64,000 nucleotides of DNA from Paenibacillus pabuli NBRC 13638. Lineage in GTDB: Bacteria; Bacillota; Bacilli; Paenibacillales; Paenibacillaceae. Shown here piece after piece: positions 33,315 through 41,338 of the stretch (positions are counted from its first letter, which is position 1; the number at the start of each line of letters is the position of its first letter). A program made the position numbers and the translations under genes. The stretch lies in the NCBI RefSeq assembly GCF_001514495.1, contig NZ_BCNM01000007.1, positions 1-64,000 of the forward strand, in the 5' to 3' direction. The notes below the pieces were generated by a model. That model ran no database searches. It was given only the letters and a program-made list of their open reading frames with translations, and was not told the origin of the DNA.

Positions 33315-34406
33315 TTACTCCACTTTGAACACAATGTCATCGAAGCTTACGCTTTCATCTTCCGTGTCGTCGAATTCTTCATCTATAGCCGTTACTGGCT
33401 TCTTTAATAGGGACAAGGTTATTCCACAGATTCCGGTACCAATGAGAAGAGACAGCATAAACAGCCACGGATGCGTAAAAAGGGGGACAACGAACAATCC
33501 GCCGTGCGGCACCGGAGCCTCAACACCCCAGATCATAATCAGACCACCTGCTATCGCTGAGCCGATGACACAGGAAGTCACCACCCGGACCAGATCCCTT
33601 GCTGCAATGGGAATCACCCCCTCCGTAACCATACAGATCCCCATCGGAAATGCGGCCTTTAACGATTCCTTTTCCGCTGCTGTGTATTTGTTTCTCGTCA
33701 GGAAGTACGATAGGGTGATCCCCAGTGGTGGAATAATCGAGCCGACAAACTTGACAGCCTCAGGCCCATAGATACCTTGGACCAGCATTCCATCGGCAAA
33801 CAGCGACATCGTTTTGTTAACAGGTCCTCCAAAGTCAAAGGTAGCCATCAAGCCCAGAATGGCCCCGAGCGCAAATTTGGAACCCCCCTGCATCGATTCA
33901 AGCACATGGGTGAGGCTGTCCTGCAGCCAGACAATCGGCTGACCAATAACAAGGAAGATACACAAACCGGAAATCAATGTGGCCAGAAACGGAATAACGA
34001 GGACGGGCATTAATCCCTGCATGGACTTTGGCAGCTTTACATATTTTCGGATGCCAATAACGACATAACCCACGAGAAATCCTCCCAACATCCCACCGAT
34101 GAACCCCGCCTGAATTTGACTGCATATAAAACCAACAATTAATCCTGGAGCAATTCCGGGACGGTCGGAGATCGAATAAGCAATCGCTGCGCAAATTAAA
34201 GGTACAACCAGCCCCATTCCCCAACCGCCGATCTGGTTAATCATATACGGAATGGTTCCTTCCGCCTTGCCCACATCGGCTCCTCCTAATATTTGACCCA
34301 GCGCGATACACAGCCCTGAAGCAACGATCAAAGGAATCATATAGGAAATTCCGGTTAACAAATGGCCTTTGATCACTGAACCTGCGTTATTGGATTTAGC
34401 GCTCAT
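33315..34406 (-). CDS. PTS fructose-family EIIC permease
   Basis: 363 residues, about nine membrane helices. Fructose-family features: VIKGHLLTGISYMIPLIVASGLCIALG, the GFIGGMLGGFLVGYV segment, FDFGGPVNKTMSLFADGM and VTEGVIPIAARD. It moves and helps phosphorylate an incoming hexose, passing phosphate from the separate IIB protein encoded 16 bp upstream. The short acidic C-terminal tail is not a fused domain. The sugar is unknown: fructose-type EIICs also serve mannitol-like and rarer ketoses. Confidence 0.92.
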   Translation of the reverse strand: MSAKSNNAGSVIKGHLLTGISYMIPLIVASGLCIALGQILGGADVGKAEGTIPYMINQIGGWGMGLVVPLICAAIAYSISDRPGIAPGLIVGFICSQIQAGFIGGMLGGFLVGYVVIGIRKYVKLPKSMQGLMPVLVIPFLATLISGLCIFLVIGQPIVWLQDSLTHVLESMQGGSKFALGAILGLMATFDFGGPVNKTMSLFADGMLVQGIYGPEAVKFVGSIIPPLGITLSYFLTRNKYTAAEKESLKAAFPMGICMVTEGVIPIAARDLVRVVTSCVIGSAIAGGLIMIWGVEAPVPHGGLFVVPLFTHPWLFMLSLLIGTGICGITLSLLKKPVTAIDEEFDDTEDESVSFDDIVFKVE

Positions 34407-34422
34407 CGTCTCGCCTCCCTTT

Positions 34423-34740
34423 TTATGAGGATACCCCTAAAGACTGCTCCACCTTTTCAATGAATTTAATCGGCGCTTTAATAACCGTTTCGGTTTTCAC
34501 CCGAATGATCCGCTTGCCTTTGAACCGTTCTTCTCCGCCGATCTTGATATCTGCGGCCACAATGACAACATCAGCATCTCTGATCTCTTCCCTGGAAAGC
34601 TCGTTTTCAGTTCCTATGGTGCCTTGAGTCTCCACTTTAATCTCATGTCCACGTGCTTTCGCGCCTTTGATCAATTTTTCCTTGGCAATATACGTGTGGG
34701 CAATACCAGCAGTGCATGCGGCTACGGCTACAATGTTCAT
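34423..34740 (-). CDS. PTS fructose-family EIIB
   Basis: 105 residues. The active-site Cys9 lies in IVAVAACTAGIAHTYIAKEKL, the fructose-type IIB signature; NELSREEIRDADVVIVAADIKI and the RFKGKRI segment follow. It receives phosphate from IIA and hands it to the sugar in IIC. A separate domain of the five-gene PTS operon. Confidence 0.93.
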   Translation of the reverse strand: MNIVAVAACTAGIAHTYIAKEKLIKGAKARGHEIKVETQGTIGTENELSREEIRDADVVIVAADIKIGGEERFKGKRIIRVKTETVIKAPIKFIEKVEQSLGVSS

Positions 34741-34802
34741 CAGTATCCCTCCAAATGATGTAGGTGTGCTCCATTTAATTAAAATCCAGAAAGTTCCTTA
34801 TT

Positions 34803-35267
34803 CTAAGATACGCTCTCCCTGCTTGCAAACAGCTCCATAATCCGGGCCGGATCAGGCTCATGCATCAAACGTTCCAATACCTCTTCATCAGCAAGCATAC
34901 TGGCAACCTGGACCAACAGTTTCATGTGGGTTGTATTCCGGTCCACAAGTCGTACGGCAAACAAAATAACGACATGGACAGGTTTGCCGTCCAGGGTTTC
35001 CCATTCAAGTGGGTGCTCTGTCCGCCCTATGGTGAGCGAGGTTTTGAGAACAGCAGCCGACTTGCCATGAGGAATGGCAACATGATTCTCCAGACCAGTC
35101 TGACCTTCTTCCTCTCTTACATAGACGTCCTTGATAAACTCCTCTTTGGAGGACAGAGCACCATCCTTCTCCAGCAAATCTGCCAGTTCCTCAATGGCTT
35201 CATCCTTGGTTCGAGCTTGTAGATCCAGCTTAATCAACCGTTCGTTGATAATCTTGGTTATATCCAT
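34803..35267 (-). CDS. PTS fructose-family EIIA
   Basis: 154 residues from the ATG at 35267, 6 nt after GGAGGAGG. The phosphorylated His lies in ENHVAIPHGKS, and RLVDRNTTHMKLLVQVASML and the C-terminal helix match PTS_EIIA_2. It takes phosphate from HPr. The start lies inside the end of the PRD regulator gene (about 40 bp overlap), which couples the two. Confidence 0.92.
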   Translation of the reverse strand: MDITKIINERLIKLDLQARTKDEAIEELADLLEKDGALSSKEEFIKDVYVREEEGQTGLENHVAIPHGKSAAVLKTSLTIGRTEHPLEWETLDGKPVHVVILFAVRLVDRNTTHMKLLVQVASMLADEEVLERLMHEPDPARIMELFASRESVS

Positions 35268-37257
35268 CATGGTCCTCCTCCTGATCGTGCTTCGACTGTA
35301 ATATCCCGACAAGCTCCATAGGTGTAGTCACTCTCATGATCTGTTCATACATGCGCCTGCACATCAACAGACTCTGTATTTCGATCAGCAATTCAGTTAT
35401 TGGTTCACCTTTCGAGAAAGCGATTACAATTTCCAGTTTGCTAGTTGCCGCTTCACCTCGAACAACATTAAAACCGACGACTGGATTAATGTTCATATCA
35501 CTGCGGGTTAGAAAAACCGACAAATGATTATTCAGCTTGGCCTCGGCAAACGTCCGATTCTCCATGTTAGCGCCTACATGTTTGAGTATGGATGTCAACA
35601 ACTTCAGACGGGACGCTGTCCCTTCTGTAAACGTTGCCTTCGTATTCGTTTCAATCTGCAAACAAGATGGGTGAACGTACGCCCCGAGCAGCGGAAATGA
35701 AAACACCTTGTTTTGATGCTGATTCAACTTCTCCTCGTTAAACTTGGCCTTGATTAGGCTGACATCCGTATCATTTAAGAGTGCCGAGACATACACAACC
35801 GGCAGATCCTGATGCTCCAGTTTAACGGTAGATATGATCAGATCAATTCCCGTCCAATCCTCCGTGCGCTTGAACCAGCTTACCGAAATGACATCAACGA
35901 CTTCCCATTCGGGAAATGAACGGTTGATCCGATTTTTCAGCAAATGAGAGGTGCCTATTCCAGTAGAGCAGACCAGAATAACTCTTTTCTTTTTACTGCT
36001 TTTCTCAATGGATGCCTGAAAATAAAGTACCAGGTAACTTATCTCGTCATCACTAAACGTATTCAACCCACAGGCTTGGGCAATGGGCAGCATTCCCAAA
36101 CGGACCAGGGAGAAGATCTCGGCATACTCCTTGCTTATCTCCTCCAATAGAGGATTTTTAATGGAAATGTTGTATTTTAGACGGTTCAGCATCGGTTTAA
36201 AATGAATAATCAGTCCCTTGTACAACTGTTCGTCTTTTGTAAGGTCACGCCGGATCATACCAGATACGGTCTGAATCAATTCCTTGACCATCGCTTTGGA
36301 CTCCGGGCAAGCTTTGTCCATCAGACCTGACAACTCATGGTTAAGGGACGGGACACTCATTCCCGACGAAATCAGATATTGATAGATGAAGTAGATCTCT
36401 TCACTTGGCAATTCCAATCCGTATTGTTCCCTGATCCTGTTGGCCATGTCTTTCGCGATAGAATGCACAGCTGGGTCGGTTACTGGATGTTCAGAAAATC
36501 CGTCAGCCAGGCGAATGACTTTGCCACTCTTCAGTCTGCGGATACAAATCAGCAGGTGAGTCAGCATGTTGATGTAATATGGGTCACCTATGGTATATCC
36601 TAATCGCTGCTCGGTTTCTTCCAGGATGCGTTGAATTCCTTTTACCGGATCGGAGCCAAAATGTTCAATCAATTCACCCAGTGTGTTGCCATCAATCCGG
36701 GACTGATGCTCTTGTTCTTCCTTCCGTTCTTCACTCACAAGTTCATGAATGAGAGAAGCCATGGCTTTGCGAATGTCAATCTCCGAACCAATCAGACGGG
36801 TGCCGAGTTGGCTTTTTTCCAGTCGCAGATGAAAGGGTTCAATTCGTTCTTCAATGGCCTTGAGATCATTCACAATCGATGCCTTGCCAATAAAGTATTC
36901 TTCTGACAGTTTGTTAATCGAGGTTTCCTCAGGAGAATCATATAATAAATTCGTCAATATTTTGATTCTCCTCGCCTCAACGGAAAGGGTCGTCACCACC
37001 TTTTTTCCCGGAATCCATTGCGTCCTCCTCAGTTCCATCGTCTGTTCCTGAGTTAAAGCCAGCGCAATACCAGTTCCTGGCTTCCGTTCAAGGCGAATTC
37101 CGCGAGTATCCAAATTGTGCTCCAGGGCGTTTAGTTCCCTGTAAATGGTTTTTTCGGACCAGTTCATGTGACTGGCTATTTCTTTGACCGGAACGAAATC
37201 CCTACGCTCCAATAGAAAATGCAAAATCTGATATTCTCTCGCAGACAGCGCCTTCAT
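35230..37257 (-). CDS. PRD-containing BglG/MtlR-type transcriptional activator with EIIB and EIIA domains
   Basis: 675 residues: N-terminal helix-turn-helix (about 1-60; VKEIASHMNWSEKTIYRELNALE) and second winged domain, two PRD domains (about 185-400) with conserved His in THLLICIRRLKSG and IIHFKPMLNRLKYNI, an EIIB-like domain (about 410-500; VILVCSTGIGTSHLL with the Cys), and a C-terminal EIIA-like domain (about 530-670). Such proteins activate PTS operons and are controlled by phosphorylation from HPr and the cognate EIIs. It heads the operon regulator-IIA-IIB-IIC-aldolase, which is its likely target. Confidence 0.92.
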   Translation of the reverse strand: MKALSAREYQILHFLLERRDFVPVKEIASHMNWSEKTIYRELNALEHNLDTRGIRLERKPGTGIALALTQEQTMELRRTQWIPGKKVVTTLSVEARRIKILTNLLYDSPEETSINKLSEEYFIGKASIVNDLKAIEERIEPFHLRLEKSQLGTRLIGSEIDIRKAMASLIHELVSEERKEEQEHQSRIDGNTLGELIEHFGSDPVKGIQRILEETEQRLGYTIGDPYYINMLTHLLICIRRLKSGKVIRLADGFSEHPVTDPAVHSIAKDMANRIREQYGLELPSEEIYFIYQYLISSGMSVPSLNHELSGLMDKACPESKAMVKELIQTVSGMIRRDLTKDEQLYKGLIIHFKPMLNRLKYNISIKNPLLEEISKEYAEIFSLVRLGMLPIAQACGLNTFSDDEISYLVLYFQASIEKSSKKKRVILVCSTGIGTSHLLKNRINRSFPEWEVVDVISVSWFKRTEDWTGIDLIISTVKLEHQDLPVVYVSALLNDTDVSLIKAKFNEEKLNQHQNKVFSFPLLGAYVHPSCLQIETNTKATFTEGTASRLKLLTSILKHVGANMENRTFAEAKLNNHLSVFLTRSDMNINPVVGFNVVRGEAATSKLEIVIAFSKGEPITELLIEIQSLLMCRRMYEQIMRVTTPMELVGILQSKHDQEEDHDGYNQDYQRTVD

Positions 37258-37359
37258 TTGGGAATCACTCCTTCCTTACGCTCACAGCATAACACCCCTA
37301 TTTTTTTTGATAAATACTAAAATATGTCCATTTCATTCGGGTCAAATTAATATACCTCC

Positions 37360-37379
37360 TGTTCAGCGCTAGCGGAACA
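37360..37379. promoter_or_regulatory. Dyad upstream of the PTS operon
   Basis: TGTTC ... GAACA flanking a CGCTAGCG palindrome, about 100 bp before the PRD regulator start. A possible operator; alternatively a chance dyad. Confidence 0.3.
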
Positions 37380-37400
37380 CCCGTTGATTCAGGCACAAAG

Positions 37401-37443
37401 AAAAGGCTCCTGATCGGATTCCCTACCCGATTAGAAGCCTTTT
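37401..37443 (-). terminator. Terminator of the kinase/glycosyltransferase pair
   Basis: Stem AAAAGGCT ... ATCGG / CCGAT ... AGCCTTTT with A- and T-runs on both sides. It ends the glycosyltransferase transcript and separates it from the PTS operon. Confidence 0.8.
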
Positions 37444-37552
37444 GCACTCCGTTTTCGATCTACCGACTGGATGCTATGGCTGCGCGTCCTGCCGTTATTG
37501 CTCAGATTAATCCATCGGAACCTCACACCGTTTATACCTGCATCTATATGGG

Positions 37553-38551
37553 TCACTTCAACCAGTTGGCGAAAAACTCCCGGTATCCCTCTTTCATAAT
37601 CGTGCGCGAGAAAGCACCAAAGGCATACTCACGGTTGTCTTCGGACACATTACGGGGCGCGGCAGCCGCCATGTTCACCAGTTCAAACCAGTTATCCTCA
37701 TTGCCTGCAAAGGCATGCGTGGAACGAATGTGGCCGTAGCAGGCATGCTCCGGCTTCACCACCATTTTGCCCATCGCCATCGCTTCGGTCAGCGGCATCG
37801 CAAACGTATCAAACGCCGAACAGCTCCAATATACCTTGGACGAGTTCATCAGGGTGAATACCTCATCCTGTGTTAGCGCGAACTTCAACTTCACGTTGTC
37901 CGGGATATCGTACTTTTTCATGCTCTCTTCGTACCGCCTGCCGCCAAAAACCATATACACTTCCTTGTCCGAGTTCTGCCGGGCATATTCCAGCACGAGG
38001 TCCGGGCGGCGGTTCGCCTCATCCCGACCGATCCAGAGCACGCGATTATGGACGACCTGACTCGGGTCGTAGTGGCGATGCGCCAGCTCTTCGTTGAAGC
38101 CGATCGGGATGACGTTCACGTCATGTACACCGAAATTACGGCCCAGTTCTGTTTTCAGAAACTCCGTCTGCACAATCGCTTTATCCACCATCGTATAAAA
38201 TGGCTTCATCATCTCATACCCCGTCAGCGCCGGGTCGGGAAAACTGTGCGGGAACAACACACTCTTCGGCAAAAACATCTTCAAAAACGTAAACCCGGAT
38301 ACGGTGTAGATGACATGCTCTATATTTTGGCTATATATCTGGTCTAATACGATATCATAGTTCACCAAGTCACCTTTCTCATGCTCATAACCTGGCAACC
38401 AGTCATACCCGCTGACATGGCGCTCCGGCGAGATGAACACAATCTCCACGCCCAGCTCCAGCCCGATCTGCTTCAACCGATCCGCAAATACGCGCGGGCC
38501 CTGTGCCTCCGTGAATTGAATTTTACGCATGACGAGTCCTACTTTACGCAT
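37553..38551 (-). CDS. Glycosyltransferase, GT-B fold (GT4-like)
   Basis: About 332 residues from the ATG at 38551, 6 nt after GAGGGGG; an earlier ATG would lie inside the upstream gene. The C-terminal half has the GT4 pattern VLWIGRDEANRRPDLVLEYAR, LTQDEVFTLMNSSKVYWSCSAFDTFAMPLTEAMAMGKMVV with the conserved Glu of the EX7E region. No signal peptide or membrane helix, so it is cytoplasmic. It follows the phosphotransferase gene by 17 bp. Donor and acceptor are unknown. Confidence 0.82.
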   Translation of the reverse strand: MRKVGLVMRKIQFTEAQGPRVFADRLKQIGLELGVEIVFISPERHVSGYDWLPGYEHEKGDLVNYDIVLDQIYSQNIEHVIYTVSGFTFLKMFLPKSVLFPHSFPDPALTGYEMMKPFYTMVDKAIVQTEFLKTELGRNFGVHDVNVIPIGFNEELAHRHYDPSQVVHNRVLWIGRDEANRRPDLVLEYARQNSDKEVYMVFGGRRYEESMKKYDIPDNVKLKFALTQDEVFTLMNSSKVYWSCSAFDTFAMPLTEAMAMGKMVVKPEHACYGHIRSTHAFAGNEDNWFELVNMAAAAPRNVSEDNREYAFGAFSRTIMKEGYREFFANWLK

Positions 38552-38568
38552 GTTCTGCCCCCTCATTT

Positions 38569-39549
38569 CTATTCCCTGCAACACTGCTTCATGCACTGTT
38601 TCAGCGTCATTGCCGTCTCGTGCCACTGGTTCCGCAGCTGTTCCTCCGGCCATACACAATCTGCACTTCTCAGATCGCCATCAATCAGACGCAGCATCCA
38701 GAGCGAGAAAACAATGGCATATGCACAGTACCACCTTTTAAAAGAAACCCGTTCAACCTGAACGCTATGGCGCTCCAGCCCGTCCAGATAAACATCAATC
38801 ATCCGCTCCCGCAGCTCAGGCGTAACGGTTCTCGGGAACAGCGGATGCGATAGATCCACCAGATGATACACGTCCCAAAGAGCCGTATTCAGATGCGCAT
38901 GCTCCCAATCGATAATCACCAGCCTGCCATTCACATCCGCCATGTTGCCGGGATGGAGATCTCCGTGACACAAAACACGAGGCAACTCCTCATCTGCCGT
39001 ATGGATTAGCGCGGCGATGTTGTGCCAATCCGATGGTGACAGCGTAATCTCCAGCTTGGACAACAAATCAGCAGTGAATTCCTTTTGCCCAAGCAGATCA
39101 TCCAGTATGTCCCGAATTGGCGGTTTCTGGCCTACCCGGGGCAGCTCACCCCAATCAGCAACAGATAATGAGTGCCACTCTGCCATATGTACAGCAGCAG
39201 CCAGCAACGTCTCTTCCCGCGAATCATGCACCAGTTCGCCCAAATCCTCATAGATGATCCAGCTCTGTTCCGCGTTAATTTCACAGTCCGATGCAGCAAT
39301 TAGCGCTGGATATATAGGCGGCAATACAGACAGCACATACCTCGACATCCATTGCTCGCGCCCATATTGTGCAGGATTGGTCAGTGGTTTGAAAATATAA
39401 CTTTCCCCGGTATGAACAGTGAAACGCTCCACATATTTACCATTCATGCCTTTGTAGAGCCGTTCCCTGCTTGTTATATATTGTTCATTCAACGTCCCTG
39501 CGGGAGTCACCCAGCGATGCGCCTGCACGTCTTCATTCACGCCATTCAC
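38569..39549 (-). CDS. Phosphotransferase of the APH/choline kinase superfamily
   Basis: 326 residues. Kinase motifs: LCHGDLHPGNMADVNGRLVIIDWEHAH (catalytic loop and metal-binding Asp), WIIYEDLGE in the hinge and YIFKPLTN as the Lys-bearing strand. Members phosphorylate aminoglycosides, choline, homoserine or sugars; this one groups with none by eye. The 17-bp spacing to a glycosyltransferase suggests a joint pathway, for example phosphorylation and glycosylation of the same small molecule or spore/envelope component. This is inference. Confidence 0.82.
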   Translation of the reverse strand: MNGVNEDVQAHRWVTPAGTLNEQYITSRERLYKGMNGKYVERFTVHTGESYIFKPLTNPAQYGREQWMSRYVLSVLPPIYPALIAASDCEINAEQSWIIYEDLGELVHDSREETLLAAAVHMAEWHSLSVADWGELPRVGQKPPIRDILDDLLGQKEFTADLLSKLEITLSPSDWHNIAALIHTADEELPRVLCHGDLHPGNMADVNGRLVIIDWEHAHLNTALWDVYHLVDLSHPLFPRTVTPELRERMIDVYLDGLERHSVQVERVSFKRWYCAYAIVFSLWMLRLIDGDLRSADCVWPEEQLRNQWHETAMTLKQCMKQCCRE

Positions 39550-39744
39550 CTTCCATTTCGTTCCCCAGGCTTGGAGCTGGTGCGATTCATGTTTGCCTTT
39601 GCAGCCCTACTTCTGCACACGCTCCGTGCCGCCTATCCGTTATTATTTCTATCCATCATACGTTGCCGTTCACAAGCCTGCAAGCTTTGAGCGAAAGCAC
39701 TTTTTGTAGCGTTGAATAAGAAATTTTAAAATGTTAGTTGCAAT

Positions 39745-39765
39745 TTAGTTAGTAATCACTTACTA
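39745..39765. promoter_or_regulatory. Candidate TetR operator at the regulator promoter
   Basis: TTAGT-N8-ACTTA with an inner perfect dyad TAGTAA-TCAC-TTACTA, ending 7 bp before the TetR start codon. The same pattern recurs at 40533-40550. Confidence 0.6.
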
Positions 39766-39772
39766 TACAATC

Positions 39773-40369
39773 ATGAAGAACAAACCTCATGTAGACAGCA
39801 AAAAGAAAGACATCCTGCAAGCGGCGATGCGCTTGTTTGCAACCAAAGGCGTTGACGGCATTTCCGTCAAAGAGATCGGTGACGCCGCCGGAGTAACGGA
39901 TGCGGCGATCTACAAACATTTTAAAAACAAAGATGCCGTTGCCCTTGAGGCCTTCACCCAATATTGCGCGGACTATACCGCCTTGATTGACGGGTATGTT
40001 CGCCAGGAAGGTCCGGTGCTGGAACGTTTCAGGCAACTGATTACCGAAGTTCTCTACCTGCATGATGAAGATCCCTACGGGTTGCTTTTGATTTCACAAA
40101 ATCACGAGATTTTCATTGAAGCTGGAAGCAGTGAGGATTACCGCCAGCCGCTGGATGCGTTGATTGATCTAATCGATCAGGGGATTATGCGAGGTGAACT
40201 GCCCGCTCAGGATTCACGGCTCACGGCCGTTCTGGTCATTGGTGCCATTACGCGCCTTGCCGTATCCAGTATGCAAGGTGAACTGCCGGAGCTGCTTGTT
40301 CCATACACCGGGGAAACCGTTCACCGACTTGCGTTGATGTTGGGCCAAGTAACAGATGAGTTGGGGTAA
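39773..40369 (+). CDS. TetR-family regulator
   Basis: 198 residues. TetR helix-turn-helix (about 8-55; GVDGISVKEIGDAAGVTDAAIYKHFKNKDAVALEAF), then a helical ligand domain. It sits 200 bp upstream of an NAD(P)H oxidoreductase gene on the same strand, and both promoters carry the TTAGT-N8-ACTWA element, so it probably represses itself and the oxidoreductase. A terminator separates the two genes. Confidence 0.9.
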   Translation: MKNKPHVDSKKKDILQAAMRLFATKGVDGISVKEIGDAAGVTDAAIYKHFKNKDAVALEAFTQYCADYTALIDGYVRQEGPVLERFRQLITEVLYLHDEDPYGLLLISQNHEIFIEAGSSEDYRQPLDALIDLIDQGIMRGELPAQDSRLTAVLVIGAITRLAVSSMQGELPELLVPYTGETVHRLALMLGQVTDELG

Positions 40370-40497
40370 CACCCGACGGATTGCATCTCTAATTCGTTCC
40401 GATCAGATCAGGCAATAATCATTGGTAATTGGTATAAGTTTTCGCCTATATACAAAACCAGCTTCATCCGACTTCAGGATATTCCTGAACGTTTACC

Positions 40498-40522
40498 AGG
40501 TCATTCGTGACCTTTTCTTTTT
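40498..40522 (+). terminator. Terminator of the TetR gene
   Basis: Stem AGGTCA-ttcg-TGACCT followed by TTTCTTTTT. Confidence 0.75.
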
Positions 40523-40532
40523 GCACATGAGG

Positions 40533-40550
40533 TTAGTGTTCATTAACTAA
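40533..40550. promoter_or_regulatory. Candidate TetR operator before the oxidoreductase gene
   Basis: TTAGT-N8-ACTAA, matching the site at 39745 in spacing and half-site sequence, 24 bp upstream of the start codon. Confidence 0.55.
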
Positions 40551-40573
40551 AATAGTCAGGACGTGTCTTTTTT

Positions 40574-41152
40574 ATGAAAAAAATATTAATCATTCAAGGT
40601 AACCCCGTCTCTCCAAGTTACAATGGCGCAATCGCCGAAGCTTATCGTAAAGGGGCTATACAAGCAGGTGCCGAGGTTCGGATGATCACCCTAAACGAGT
40701 TGGAATTCAACATGAATCTAGCCGGTGGCTACCGAAATAAACTTCCACTTGAACCCGACTTGCTGGAAGCCCAAGAGGCGATTAAATGGGCAGAGCATCT
40801 CGTATGGGTATTTCCGATTTGGTGGGGAGGCCCCCCTGCCCTGTTAAAAGGGTTCATTGACCGGATTTTTATGCCAGGCTATGCCTTCAAATATCACAAA
40901 GGGAAACCTTTCCCGGATCAACTGCTCAAAGGTCGCACCGCCCGCATGATCACCACTATGGACGGTCCGAGCTGGTACTTCAAATGGTTCCAGGGTGAGC
41001 CCGCACACAAAATGATGAAGATCTCCACCTTTGCGCTGACAGGCATCAAACCTGTGCGCATAACACCTGTAGATCTGGTGGGAAAACAGTCCGAGGAACA
41101 GAGAAAGAAATGGCTGGAGAAGATCGAGCAGCTTGGACGAAAGATGAATTAA
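40574..41152 (+). CDS. NAD(P)H-dependent flavin oxidoreductase (flavodoxin-like fold, KefF/MdaB type)
   Basis: 192 residues. N-terminal ILIIQGNPVSPSYNGAIAEAY (FMN phosphate loop) and VWVFPIWWGGPPALLKGFIDRIFMPGYAF (flavin-binding loop) are diagnostic of the NQO2/KefF/MdaB flavodoxin-fold reductases that reduce quinones or related electrophiles by two electrons. The TetR gene upstream and shared operator suggest induction by a quinone-like or electrophilic compound. Single-gene transcript with its own promoter. Confidence 0.9.
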   Translation: MKKILIIQGNPVSPSYNGAIAEAYRKGAIQAGAEVRMITLNELEFNMNLAGGYRNKLPLEPDLLEAQEAIKWAEHLVWVFPIWWGGPPALLKGFIDRIFMPGYAFKYHKGKPFPDQLLKGRTARMITTMDGPSWYFKWFQGEPAHKMMKISTFALTGIKPVRITPVDLVGKQSEEQRKKWLEKIEQLGRKMN

Positions 41153-41338
41153 GTAGTTATTCCTAAAACTCTATCAGAATGTACATCCTCCATCGCTTAG
41201 ATAATAACCAATTGTATCCTTCCATAATATGGGGAGTGCACTTAAAATAAGACGTTGTGACAGTGTTGCCATAAAAGGAGGTATCCATAGCGTTAATGGC
41301 CGTCTCATAACATCATAAAAGCATGGAGGATCACGAAA

